Below the pieces are notes generated by a model. That model did not search any database. It was not told the DNA's origin and saw nothing but the letters and a program-made list of their open reading frames with translations. 64,000 nucleotides of DNA from Paractinoplanes maris (GTDB taxonomy: Bacteria; Actinomycetota; Actinomycetes; Mycobacteriales; Micromonosporaceae). This document shows, piece after piece, positions 1 to 8,192 of this stretch (positions are counted from its first letter, which is position 1; every line of letters starts with the position of its first letter). The stretch is from the NCBI RefSeq assembly GCF_023544465.1, contig NZ_JALPVL010000020.1, positions 1 to 64,000 on the forward strand, written 5' to 3'. A program made the position numbers and the translations under genes.

Positions 1-786
1 GGCTGGCTGTGGCTGCTGGTGGTGATGCTCCCGCTCTACTGGATCGTGATCACCAGCTTCAAGACGCAGGCCAACTACTTCATCACCAACCCCCTCGCGC
101 CGGCGACCGATCTGACCTTCGAGAACTACAAGACGGTCATCGACAACGACTTCATCCGCTACTTCCTCAACAGTGCGGTGGTCACCCTCGGCGCGGTCAT
201 CCCGGCCACCCTGATCAGCTTCATGGCCGCCTACGCGATCGTCCGGGGCACCCACAGCCGCTGGCTGCGGGCGATGAACGGGTTGTTCCTGCTCGGCCTG
301 GCCATCCCGCTGCAAGCGGTGATCATCCCGGTCTACCTGATCATCATCCGGCTCAAGATGTACGACACCCTGCTGGCGATCATCCTGCCCTCGATCGCCT
401 TCGCCATCCCGCTGAGCGTGCTGGTCCTCTCGAACTTCATCCGCGACGTCCCGAAGGAACTGTTCGAGTCGATGCGGATGGACGGCGCCACCGAGTGGGG
501 CACACTGTGGCGCCTGGCCTTCCCGCTGACCCGGCCGGCCCTGGTCACCGTGGTCATCTACAACGGACTGGGCATCTGGAACGGCTTCCTGCTGCCCCTG
601 GTGCTGACCCAGAGCCCCGAGCAGCGCACCATCCCGCTCGCCCTGGCCGCCTTCCAAGGCCAGTTCGGGGTCAACATCCCGGCCATCGCGGCCTCGGTCG
701 TGCTGACCACCGTCCCGATCGTCCTGCTCTACGCCATCGGCCGCCGGCAACTGCTCAGCGGTCTCACCGCCGGATTCGGTAAATAG
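1..786 (+). CDS. Carbohydrate ABC transporter permease (MalG/CUT1 type), 5' truncated by window edge
   Basis: This is an inner-membrane permease of a sugar importer, which with a partner permease, a binding protein and an MsmK-type ATPase would carry oligosaccharides into the cell. The reading frame is open from the first base, so the true start lies outside the window; about 261 residues remain, near the usual 270-300. Roughly six hydrophobic segments are visible. The cytoplasmic EAA loop that docks the ATPase is present as DGATEWGTLWRLAFPLTRPA around nucleotides 481-540. Fourteen bases separate its stop from the beta-xylosidase gene, so the two are probably one operon and the substrate is plausibly a xylo-oligosaccharide. 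The family call is firm; the substrate is inferred from the neighbour. Confidence 0.9.
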   Translation, partial: GWLWLLVVMLPLYWIVITSFKTQANYFITNPLAPATDLTFENYKTVIDNDFIRYFLNSAVVTLGAVIPATLISFMAAYAIVRGTHSRWLRAMNGLFLLGLAIPLQAVIIPVYLIIIRLKMYDTLLAIILPSIAFAIPLSVLVLSNFIRDVPKELFESMRMDGATEWGTLWRLAFPLTRPALVTVVIYNGLGIWNGFLLPLVLTQSPEQRTIPLALAAFQGQFGVNIPAIAASVVLTTVPIVLLYAIGRRQLLSGLTAGFGK

Positions 787-800
787 AAAGGCATTCAGCG

Positions 801-2765
801 ATGACCTTCGAGTACCACGTGGCCACCAGTGGTTCCGACACCGCATCCGGATCGGCCGGCCAACCTTTCCGTACGATCAACCGTGCGGCCACGGTCGCGT
901 CGGCCGGCGACACCGTGATCGTCCACGGGGGCGAGTACCGCGAATGGGTCAAGCCCCGCCGCGGCGGCCTCAGCGACACCCGCCGCATCACCTATCAGGC
1001 GGCCGCGGGCGAGCACGTTGTCATCAAAGGCTCGGAGCGGGTCACCGGCTGGGAGAACGACGGCGGCACGGTGTGGAAGGCGACGGTTCCCAACACGCTG
1101 TTCGGCGACTTCAACCCGTACGCCGAGGAGGTGGCCGGCGACTGGATCGTGTATCCCGAGAAGGCAGCCCGCAAGCACCTCGGCGACGTCTACCTGAACG
1201 GGCTCAGCTTCTACGAGGTGGACTCCCGGTCCTCGGTGGACGCCCCTGAGAAGCGTACGGAAATCGTCGACAACTGGACCCGGACCACCGCCCAGGTCCG
1301 CAACCCCGACCAGACCCAGCTCGTCTGGTTCGCCGCCGTCGACGAGGAGTCGACGACGATCTGGGCGAACTTCCAGGGCGCCGACCCCAACGCCGAACTG
1401 GTCGAGATCAACGTCCGCCGCTCGGTCTTCCACCCGGTCGTGCCGCACCTGGACTACATCACCGTCCGCGGTTTCGAACTGGCCCAGGCGGCCTGCCCGT
1501 GGACGCCGCCGACGGCCGACCAGCCCGCTCTGATCGGGCCGAACTGGTCCAAGGGCTGGATCATCGAGGACAACGTCATCCACGACGCGAAGTGCTCGGC
1601 CATCTCGATCGGCAAGGAAGCCTCCACCGGCCACAACTACGCGACCGAGCGCGGCGACAAGCCGGGGTACCAATACCAGCTCGAGTCGGTGTTCACCGCG
1701 CGGCAGATCGGCTGGGACAAGGAGCACATCGGCTCGCACGTGATCCGGCGCAACACCATCTACGACTGCGGGCAGAACGGCATCGTCGGCCACCTCGGTT
1801 GCGTGTTCTCCACCATCGAGGACAACCACATCTACAACATCGCGCTGAAGCGGGAGTTCTACGGCTACGAGATCGGCGGCATCAAGCTGCACGCGGCGAT
1901 CGACGTGGAGATCCGGCACAACCGCATCCACGACTGCTCGCTCGGCGTGTGGCTCGACTGGCAGACCCAGGGCACCCGGATCAGCCGGAACGTCCTCTAC
2001 CACAACAGCCGCGACATCTTCATCGAGGTCAGCCACGGCCCGTACCTGGTGGAGCACAACGTCTTCGCCTCGCCGGCGGCGATCGAGCTGTTCAGCCAGG
2101 GTGGCGCGTTCGTCAGCAACCTGATCGCGGGCACGGTGCGCGTAGAGGCCGTGATGGACCGGGCCACGCCGTACCACCGGCCGCACAGCACGCAGGTGGC
2201 CGGCTACGCCTACATCCGGGCGGGCGACGACCGCTGGATCGGCAACCTCTTCGTCGGGGGAGACCCGGCCGCGGCGTACGGCACGGAGGCCGAGGGCAAG
2301 GCGCCGGCGCTGACCGGGACCTCGTCCTACGACGGCTTCCCGGTCTCGTTCGACGACTACCGGGCGCGCATCGAGGCCCAGCCGCCGGGTGACCACCAGC
2401 GCTACCTCACCGTGGAGCAGGCGGTCTGGACCCGGGCCAACGTCTACGCGGCGGGGGCCCGCCCGTTCGACGGCGAGACCGCCCCGGTGGTCGTGGGATC
2501 GGGGTCGGTCGCGGTGACCGACGACGGCGACACCGTCCACCTGACCACCACGCTGCCGGCCGAGTTCGACGGGGTGCGGCTGGGGCCGGTGTCGGGGCGC
2601 GACCTCGAGCGGGTCCGCTTCGCCGACGCCGAGTTCGAGGAGCGCGACGGGACGCCGGCCGTGATGGACGCCGACCTGCTGGGTGCGGCCAAGAAGTCGG
2701 GCGAGTTCCCGGCCGGTCCGATCGCGACACTCACCTCCGGTGAGGCCACCACGCGCATCTGGTGA
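801..2765 (+). CDS. GH120-type beta-xylosidase, intracellular right-handed beta-helix glycosidase
   Basis: The 654-residue product matches from memory, along its full length, the GH120 beta-xylosidase XylC of Thermoanaerobacterium, which trims xylose from xylo-oligosaccharides. Diagnostic stretches include EYHVATSGSD at the N-terminus, YREWVKPRRGGLSD, NFQGADPNAELVEINVRRS, TADQPALIGPNWSKGWIIED and HDAKCSAISIGKEA. The two acidic catalytic residues of the family align with Asp386 (in VWLDWQ) and Glu409 (in FIEVSHGP); their 23-residue spacing equals that of the Asp382/Glu405 pair I recall for XylC. There is no signal peptide, so it acts in the cytoplasm on sugar delivered by the upstream transporter. 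An AAAGG ribosome site precedes the ATG. A plain pectate-lyase-like or DUF1565 label would be the weaker alternative. Confidence 0.88.
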   Translation: MTFEYHVATSGSDTASGSAGQPFRTINRAATVASAGDTVIVHGGEYREWVKPRRGGLSDTRRITYQAAAGEHVVIKGSERVTGWENDGGTVWKATVPNTLFGDFNPYAEEVAGDWIVYPEKAARKHLGDVYLNGLSFYEVDSRSSVDAPEKRTEIVDNWTRTTAQVRNPDQTQLVWFAAVDEESTTIWANFQGADPNAELVEINVRRSVFHPVVPHLDYITVRGFELAQAACPWTPPTADQPALIGPNWSKGWIIEDNVIHDAKCSAISIGKEASTGHNYATERGDKPGYQYQLESVFTARQIGWDKEHIGSHVIRRNTIYDCGQNGIVGHLGCVFSTIEDNHIYNIALKREFYGYEIGGIKLHAAIDVEIRHNRIHDCSLGVWLDWQTQGTRISRNVLYHNSRDIFIEVSHGPYLVEHNVFASPAAIELFSQGGAFVSNLIAGTVRVEAVMDRATPYHRPHSTQVAGYAYIRAGDDRWIGNLFVGGDPAAAYGTEAEGKAPALTGTSSYDGFPVSFDDYRARIEAQPPGDHQRYLTVEQAVWTRANVYAAGARPFDGETAPVVVGSGSVAVTDDGDTVHLTTTLPAEFDGVRLGPVSGRDLERVRFADAEFEERDGTPAVMDADLLGAAKKSGEFPAGPIATLTSGEATTRIW

Positions 2766-2781
2766 CCGGTTGACGGACTTC

Positions 2782-2825
2782 AGGGCGCGACAGCCATCCC
2801 CCCGGCGGCCGCGCCCTGATCTTTT
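2782..2825 (+). terminator. Hairpin plus T-tract after the xylosidase gene
   Basis: AGGGCGCG (2782-2789) pairs with CGCGCCCT (2810-2817), and the stem is followed by GATCTTTT. It lies 17 bases after the xylosidase stop and would end the ABC-xylosidase transcript. Confidence 0.6.
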
Positions 2826-2901
2826 CCTGATCGCCTCCGTGGCCGGAAAGGTGGGATCAACGACGTTGCTGCCGTCGCGGTGAGGCCGCAGGCTGGTCGG
2901 C

Positions 2902-3831
2902 ATGAGCGGTCGTCCTGTCCTGATCCTGATGTTCCCGGGTGTGCAGAGTCTCGACGTGACCGGGCCGCTGGAGGTGTTCGCGGGGGCCGGAGCGCAGTAC
3001 CGGGTGATGACAGCCGGCCCGGGCGGCACGGCCGTGCGCACGTCGAGCGGTCTCACGCTGGTGCCCGACGCGGATCTGGCCGGCGTACCGGCGCCGGACA
3101 CGGTGGTCGTGCCGGGCGGGGAGGGCACCCGCGACCTCGATCCGGCGATCGTGCGATGGCTGCGGGCCCACGCGTCAGAGGTGCGGCGGGTCGTGTCGGT
3201 CTGCACCGGGGCGTTCCTGCTGGCCGAGGCCGGGCTGCTGGCCGGGCGCCGGGCCACCACTCACTGGCGGGTCTGCGGCACGCTGGCCCGGCGGTATCCG
3301 GACGTGCTGGTCGACCCCGAGCCGATCTTCGTCCGGGACGGGCCGATCGCCACCTCGGCCGGCGTGACCGCCGGCATCGACCTCGCGCTCGCGCTGGTCG
3401 AGGAGGACCTCGGCCGCGAGGTCGCTCTGACCATCGCCCGGCACCTGGTCATGTTCCTGCGCCGCCCGGCCGGTCAGACACAGTTCAGCACCCAGCTCTC
3501 GGCCCAGCTCGCCGACCGGTCCGGACTGCGCGAGGTGCAGGGGTGGATCGCCGAGAACCCGCACGCCGACCTGCGCGTCCCGGCGCTCGCCGAGCGGGCC
3601 AGTCTGTCGCCGCGGCAGTTCTCCCGGGCGTTCACCGCCGAGGTAGGGGAGACGCCGGGCCGGTACGTCGACGCTGTACGCCTGGAATCCGCCCGTCGCC
3701 TGCTGGAGGACAGCCAGGACACCATCGACCGGATCGCGGTCCGATGCGGGTACGGCACGAGCGAGGCGATGCGGCGCGCGTTCGTCCGCGTCCTGGGCGT
3801 CCCACCCACCGAATACCGGCGTCGTTTCTGA
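2902..3831 (+). CDS. GlxA-family transcriptional regulator (DJ-1/PfpI domain plus AraC HTH)
   Basis: The 309-residue protein has the standard two-part GlxA layout. Residues 1 to about 190 form a DJ-1/PfpI fold with the nucleophile-elbow-like SVCTGAFLLAEAGLL. Residues about 205-309 are an AraC-type double helix-turn-helix ending in GVPPTEYRRRF. Such proteins sense a small metabolite through the DJ-1 domain and control nearby genes. A second, stand-alone DJ-1 protein follows 30 bases downstream on the same strand and shares the SVCTG and LLxGRRATTHW signatures, so it is the most likely target or partner. The ATG at 2902 is the only sensible start. Ligand and operator cannot be read from the sequence. 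Confidence 0.9.
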   Translation: MSGRPVLILMFPGVQSLDVTGPLEVFAGAGAQYRVMTAGPGGTAVRTSSGLTLVPDADLAGVPAPDTVVVPGGEGTRDLDPAIVRWLRAHASEVRRVVSVCTGAFLLAEAGLLAGRRATTHWRVCGTLARRYPDVLVDPEPIFVRDGPIATSAGVTAGIDLALALVEEDLGREVALTIARHLVMFLRRPAGQTQFSTQLSAQLADRSGLREVQGWIAENPHADLRVPALAERASLSPRQFSRAFTAEVGETPGRYVDAVRLESARRLLEDSQDTIDRIAVRCGYGTSEAMRRAFVRVLGVPPTEYRRRF

Positions 3832-3861
3832 CCCGTCGTTGTCTCTCTTCCGGAGGACCTG

Positions 3862-4497
3862 ATGCAGATCGCCATCCTGCTCTTCGACCGCTTCACCGCC
3901 CTCGACGTGGTCGGCCCCTACGACGTGCTCAGCCACCTGCCGGGAGCGCACGTCACCTTCGTCGCCGAACGCCCCGGCCCGGTCGGCAACGAGGTCGGCA
4001 CTCTGCGCCTGCACGCCGATGCGGCGCTCGCCGACGTGCCCGCTCCGGACGTGGTCCTCGTCCCCGGTGGCCCGGGCCAGAACGCCCACATGCACGACGG
4101 CCCGGTCCAGCAGTGGCTGCGGACGGTGGACCGGCACAGCACCTGGACCGCCTCGGTCTGCACCGGCTCCCTGCTGCTGGCCGCGGCCGGCCTGCTGACC
4201 GGCCGGCGGGCCACCACCCACTGGCTGCGCCACGACGACCTCGCCCCGCTCGGCGCGGTCCCCACGGCCGGCCGAGTCGTGTTCGACGGCAAATACGTCA
4301 CCGCGGCCGGCGTCTCGGCCGGAATCGACCTGGCCTTCGGCCTGGCCGGCCGCATCGCCGGGGACTTCGTCGCCCAGAGCATCCAGCTGGCCCACGAATA
4401 CCAGCCGCAGCCGCCCTACCAGGCGGGTGACCCGGCCACCGCGCCCCGGGCCGTCCGCGAGGCAGTCCTGGCCCGCCGCGACGCCATCATGAACTGA
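3862..4497 (+). CDS. DJ-1/PfpI family protein, isonitrile-hydratase-like
   Basis: This 211-residue cytoplasmic protein is a single DJ-1/PfpI domain. Asp15 in LDVVGPYDV and the elbow Cys100-Thr101 in SVCTGS match the Asp/Cys/Thr set of InhA-type isonitrile hydratases, which convert isonitriles to N-substituted formamides; related family members are simply annotated as DJ-1 proteins. A GGAGG motif at 3851-3855 precedes the ATG. It lies directly behind the GlxA regulator and probably forms a small operon with it. The family is clear. The hydratase reaction is only a possibility, and an alternative stress-protective or amidase-like activity cannot be excluded. Confidence 0.85.
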   Translation: MQIAILLFDRFTALDVVGPYDVLSHLPGAHVTFVAERPGPVGNEVGTLRLHADAALADVPAPDVVLVPGGPGQNAHMHDGPVQQWLRTVDRHSTWTASVCTGSLLLAAAGLLTGRRATTHWLRHDDLAPLGAVPTAGRVVFDGKYVTAAGVSAGIDLAFGLAGRIAGDFVAQSIQLAHEYQPQPPYQAGDPATAPRAVREAVLARRDAIMN

Positions 4498-4608
4498 CCG
4501 ACCACCGCGTGCCTGCCGGTTACGAAGCCGACCCCGCGCCGCCCGAGCTCCGGCTGCCGTTCGCGTCCACTTCGGAGAGCTCCATCGTGACGCTGATCGC
4601 CCGCGCGG

Positions 4609-6186
4609 TCAGCGGTCGGAGTGATCGCCGAAGCTGTGGTTGCGGAGCTGGACCTCCTCGAAGTCGAGGTTGGTGAGGATCTCCTGCATCACCTCGTCGT
4701 CGATCGTGCCCTCGTCGCGCAGGCGGACCACGGTGTCGTGCTTGTGGGCCAGGGCGGCCAGCCGCAGCTCGCGGTCCTCCTGGATCCGGCGGCGGGTGTC
4801 CTCGCCGTCGTCCGGCTCGTCGCCCCGCAGCAGGCTCAGCCGCTGCTCGAACTGCTCGCGGACCTGGCCGGTCAGCTCGGGGCTCGCGCCCACCCGGTCG
4901 GCCAGCTCGGGCAGCGCGGCCAGCGCCTCCTCGGTCGCGGTGGTCTCGGCCAGACGGCGCTCCCGGTCGGCGCTGCCGTCGTCGTGCAGGCCGGCCCAGC
5001 GGACGATCCGGGGCATCAGCGGCGCCTGCACCAGCAGGGTCACCGCGATCACGCCGGCCGTCACGAAGACCACCAGGTCACGGTCCTCCAGCGAGTGCGG
5101 GACGGCCAGTGCCGCGGCCAGCGAGACCGCGCCCCGGAATCCGGCGGCGGCCATGACCGTACGGGGTTTGGCCCCGACCCGTCTCGTGCGCTGCACCGGC
5201 CGGCGGTCGACCATGCGGATCAGGTACGGGCTGGTGAACATCCAGGCGAAGCGGACACCGATGACCGCGGCCGAGACGGCGACGACAGCCACCAGCGCCT
5301 GGGCCAGGCCGATGGTGCTCAGGTCGCGCACGGCCGACTGCACTTCGAGCCCGACCAGCACGAACAGGGCCGCGTTGGCCAGCGCGGTCAGGAACCCCAT
5401 GACCGTGCCGACGTACTGCCGGGCCTCGGCGCTGAACAGGCGGGGCGCCGCCCGGCTCACCCACAGGCCGCTGACCACGACGGCCAGCACGCCGGAGGCC
5501 TCGATCTCCTCCGCGATCAGATAGGCCGCCAACGGTGTCGCCAGGGCCAGGATGTTGTGCTGGAACGGGTCCCGCAGACGTTTGCGCAACGCCACGCTGA
5601 CCCACGCGACGGCGGCCCCCATCACGATGCCGCCCAGATAGGCCAGGGCGAACATGCCGGACACCCCGGCCAGCCCGACGTGCTCCTCGCCGACCGTCAC
5701 GCCGACGGCCAACGCGTAGATGACCAGCGCCGTGCCGTCGTTGACGAGACTCTCGGCGCGCAGCGTGGTGGCGAAGCGGCGGGGGAGCGACCGGCCCAGC
5801 ACGCCGACGGCGGTGGCGTCGGTCGGGGCCACCGCGGCACCGAGCACCCAGGCCGGGCCCCACGGCATGCCCAGCGCGTGGGCGGCCACCGCCGCGGCGG
5901 CCGCGGTGGCGGCGACCAGCACGGTGCTGAGCAGAACGATCACGCGGAGGTTGGAGCGGATCTCGCGCAGCGACGTCGAGAAGCTCTCCCAGTAGAGCAG
6001 CACCGGCAGGAAGAGCAGCAGCACCGCCTCGGGCGGCAGGTGCGCCGCGCGCAGGGCGGGCAGGAAGCCGAGCAGCACCCCGGCCAGCAGGAGCAGGGCC
6101 GGCGGGGCCATCCGGAACTGGCGGGCCAGGCTCGTGCAGACGAGCACGGCGACGCCGACCGCGACCGCGAGCAGCAGACTGAGCAC
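4609..6186 (-). CDS. Na+/H+ antiporter, CPA1 family
   Basis: The 525-residue product is a cation:proton exchanger with about twelve hydrophobic helices over residues 1-410 and a charged cytoplasmic tail of roughly 115 residues. Core CPA1 signatures are visible: FLPVLLYWESFSTSLREIRSN, GAAVAPTDATAVGVLG and AESLVNDGTALVIYAL, the last two holding the ion-binding Asp residues of helices V and VI. The GTG start at 6186 lies three bases after the stop of the upstream FAD oxidase gene, so translation is probably coupled. The pairing suggests pH or sodium homeostasis tied to the same transcript, but no functional link to the oxidase is established. Confidence 0.9.
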   Translation of the reverse strand: MLSLLLAVAVGVAVLVCTSLARQFRMAPPALLLLAGVLLGFLPALRAAHLPPEAVLLLFLPVLLYWESFSTSLREIRSNLRVIVLLSTVLVAATAAAAAVAAHALGMPWGPAWVLGAAVAPTDATAVGVLGRSLPRRFATTLRAESLVNDGTALVIYALAVGVTVGEEHVGLAGVSGMFALAYLGGIVMGAAVAWVSVALRKRLRDPFQHNILALATPLAAYLIAEEIEASGVLAVVVSGLWVSRAAPRLFSAEARQYVGTVMGFLTALANAALFVLVGLEVQSAVRDLSTIGLAQALVAVVAVSAAVIGVRFAWMFTSPYLIRMVDRRPVQRTRRVGAKPRTVMAAAGFRGAVSLAAALAVPHSLEDRDLVVFVTAGVIAVTLLVQAPLMPRIVRWAGLHDDGSADRERRLAETTATEEALAALPELADRVGASPELTGQVREQFEQRLSLLRGDEPDDGEDTRRRIQEDRELRLAALAHKHDTVVRLRDEGTIDDEVMQEILTNLDFEEVQLRNHSFGDHSDR

Positions 6187-6189
6187 GGG

Positions 6190-7575
6190 TCAGCCGATCA
6201 CTTTGCCGGGGTTGAACAGGTTGAGCGGGTCGAGCGTCCGTTTCACCGCGACCTGCATGGCCAGCACCCCGGCCGACAGTTCCTGGCGCATGCCCTCGCG
6301 CTTGAGCAGACCGACACCGTGCTCGCCGGTCACCGTGCCGCCCATCGCGATCGCCGCGCTCAACATGTCCTCGAAGGCCGCCTGGGCCGCCCGGCGGGCC
6401 TCGTCGTCGCCAGTCGGGGCCAGGATCAGCGGGTGCAGGTTGCCGTCGCCGGCGTGCGCGATCGTGGCGATGGTCGCGCCGTGCCGGGCGGCGATCGCTT
6501 CGATCGCCGCGAGCATTTCCGGTACGCGGGAGCGCGGTACACAGACGTCCTCGGTGAGCACCGGGCTGAGCCGCTCCAGCGCCGGGTAGGCCAGCCGCCG
6601 GGCCGCGAACAGCGCCTCGGCCTCGACCTCGTCGGTGGACTGCTCGGCCCACATCGCGCCGGCCGCCCGGAACACCTCGGCCACCGCGGTGGCTTCCTCG
6701 TCGCCGGCTGCGCCGGGCATGTCGAGCTGGGCGAGCAGCAGCGCCGCGGCGTCCGCCTCCAGACCCAGGTGCTTCCACTCCTCGACCGCCCGCAGGCAGG
6801 TGCGGTCGAGCAACTCGAGGGCGGCGGGCAGCAACCCGGCCCGGGTGATCGCGGCGACGGCCTCGCCGGCGGCCACGACGCTGGAGAAGGCCCCGACCAC
6901 CGTACGGGGGGCCTCGCGCCGGGCCGGGCGCAGGCGCAGCGTGATCTCGGTGATGACGCCGAACGTCCCCTCCGAGCCGGTGAACAGGCCGGCCAGGTCG
7001 TATCCGCTCACCCCTTTGGTCGTACGCCGGCCGAGCCGCACGACCGTGCCGTAGTCACCGGCCGGACCACCGACGACGGCCTCCAGGCCGAGGACGTAGT
7101 CGCGGGTCACGCCGTACTTGAGGCAGCACAACCCACCGGCGTTGGTGGCCACGTTGCCGCCGATCGTCGACCAGGGCGCGCTGGCCGGGTCGGGCGGATA
7201 CCAGAGCCCGTGCTCGGCCACGGCCGCCTTGAGGTCGTTGTTGATGACGCCCGGCTGCACGGTGGCCGTCATGTTCTCGGCGTCGATCTCGACGATCCGG
7301 TTCATCCTCGACAGGTCGAGCACCATCGCCCCGTCCACGGCGTTGGCTCCGCCGGACAGCCCGGTGCCGGCCCCGCGCGGCACGATCGGCACACCGGCCC
7401 GGGCACAGGCCGCGACCACCCGGCGTACGTCATCGGTCGTGCGCGGACGGACCGCCCCGACCGCCCGGCCGTAGGGCGCCCACTCGGCGTCGTCGTGGCT
7501 GAGGCTCTCGAGAACGTCGGGGTCGTCGATGACGTCGAGCCCGTCGAGGTGCTGCTTCACGTCAAGCTGTGTCAT
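6190..7575 (-). CDS. FAD-linked oxidase, glycolate/D-lactate oxidase subunit GlcD type
   Basis: This is a VAO/PCMH-fold flavoprotein oxidising a 2-hydroxy acid such as glycolate or D-lactate. The start is set at the ATG at 7575, giving MTQLDVKQHL and 461 residues, a normal length for GlcD; it overlaps the preceding gene's stop as ATGA. The FAD-binding half shows VPRGAGTGLSGGANAV and STIGGNVATNAGGLCCLKYGV. The C-terminal half carries the family signatures HAGDGNLHP and TGEHGVGLLKR, with substrate- and metal-binding histidines. No GlcE or GlcF partner genes are present, so it may act alone, as D-lactate dehydrogenase-type members do. Confidence 0.9.
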   Translation of the reverse strand: MTQLDVKQHLDGLDVIDDPDVLESLSHDDAEWAPYGRAVGAVRPRTTDDVRRVVAACARAGVPIVPRGAGTGLSGGANAVDGAMVLDLSRMNRIVEIDAENMTATVQPGVINNDLKAAVAEHGLWYPPDPASAPWSTIGGNVATNAGGLCCLKYGVTRDYVLGLEAVVGGPAGDYGTVVRLGRRTTKGVSGYDLAGLFTGSEGTFGVITEITLRLRPARREAPRTVVGAFSSVVAAGEAVAAITRAGLLPAALELLDRTCLRAVEEWKHLGLEADAAALLLAQLDMPGAAGDEEATAVAEVFRAAGAMWAEQSTDEVEAEALFAARRLAYPALERLSPVLTEDVCVPRSRVPEMLAAIEAIAARHGATIATIAHAGDGNLHPLILAPTGDDEARRAAQAAFEDMLSAAIAMGGTVTGEHGVGLLKREGMRQELSAGVLAMQVAVKRTLDPLNLFNPGKVIG

Positions 7576-8069
7576 GTCAAGAATCCCAAGATCGCCTCGT
7601 TGGTGCGCTCGGGCTGGTCGAGGTTGGCCGCGTGCCCGCAATCGTCGAGCACGACCACGGTGGCCCGAGAGTTCGCCACCGAAGCATGCTCACACGGCCA
7701 GAGCTGGCTGTCGCGCGCGGCGATGAAGAGGCTGGGCACCTCCATCCGGGCGACCACGTCACGCCAGTCCGCCTCGGCGTGATTCTGCAGGAGGGTGCGC
7801 CTTTCCGGCGTACGGGGATCGGCGAACACGGGCGGGCCGCCCAGAACCTCGGCGACCCGGGTGAGGCCGCCCAGCCGACTGCCCCGCAGCCCCCGGCCCG
7901 TGTCCGGGATGCCGGCGTCGAACAAGTCGTAGTAGGCGACGAGCGCCGCCCGCTGCAGTTCCCAGCTCTCCAACGGCGCACAGAACCCGGCCACCAGCAC
8001 CACCGGCGTGCCGTCCCCCTCATCGACATAGTGGAGGCGAACCCCGTCGCTGGTGGTGACCGTCGGCAT
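7572..8069 (-). pseudogene. Alpha/beta hydrolase with internal deletion of the nucleophile region
   Basis: The 165-residue product starts like a normal alpha/beta hydrolase (GVRLHYVDEGDGTPVVLVAG, then APLESWELQRAALVA) and ends like one, with the acid in FIAARDSQLWP and the catalytic histidine in DDCGHAANLDQPE. Between them, after about residue 47, the sequence jumps to YYDLFDAGIPDTGRG. The DxRGxGxS strand and the GxSxG elbow with the nucleophilic serine, about 80-100 residues in intact relatives, are missing. The frame is preserved, so this is an in-frame deletion rather than a frameshift. It remains the first gene of the operon and its stop overlaps the GlcD start, so it may persist as a translated leader for the downstream genes. 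It is unlikely to be an active hydrolase. Confidence 0.75.
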
Positions 8070-8192
8070 ACCCGCGACCCTACGCCGACCGCGGACCGCC
8101 GGATGGCGGGGAAGTTCCGCCGTGTGGCGCTCGTCTTTGTGGTGGTGTGGGTCACAGACTGGCGGAAACTTTCTCGTAACAAGGGGGTTCTC

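Noticed and set aside
795..3260. Long minus-strand frame opposite the xylosidase and GlxA genes
   Set aside because: It is a shadow frame in GC-rich DNA; the composition is Arg/Gly/Val-rich without motifs and two real genes with conserved motifs lie on the plus strand.
4621..7782. Plus-strand frame of more than 1000 codons opposite the antiporter and GlcD genes
   Set aside because: Low-complexity His/Arg/Gln/Gly-rich shadow translation; the minus-strand genes carry full family motifs.
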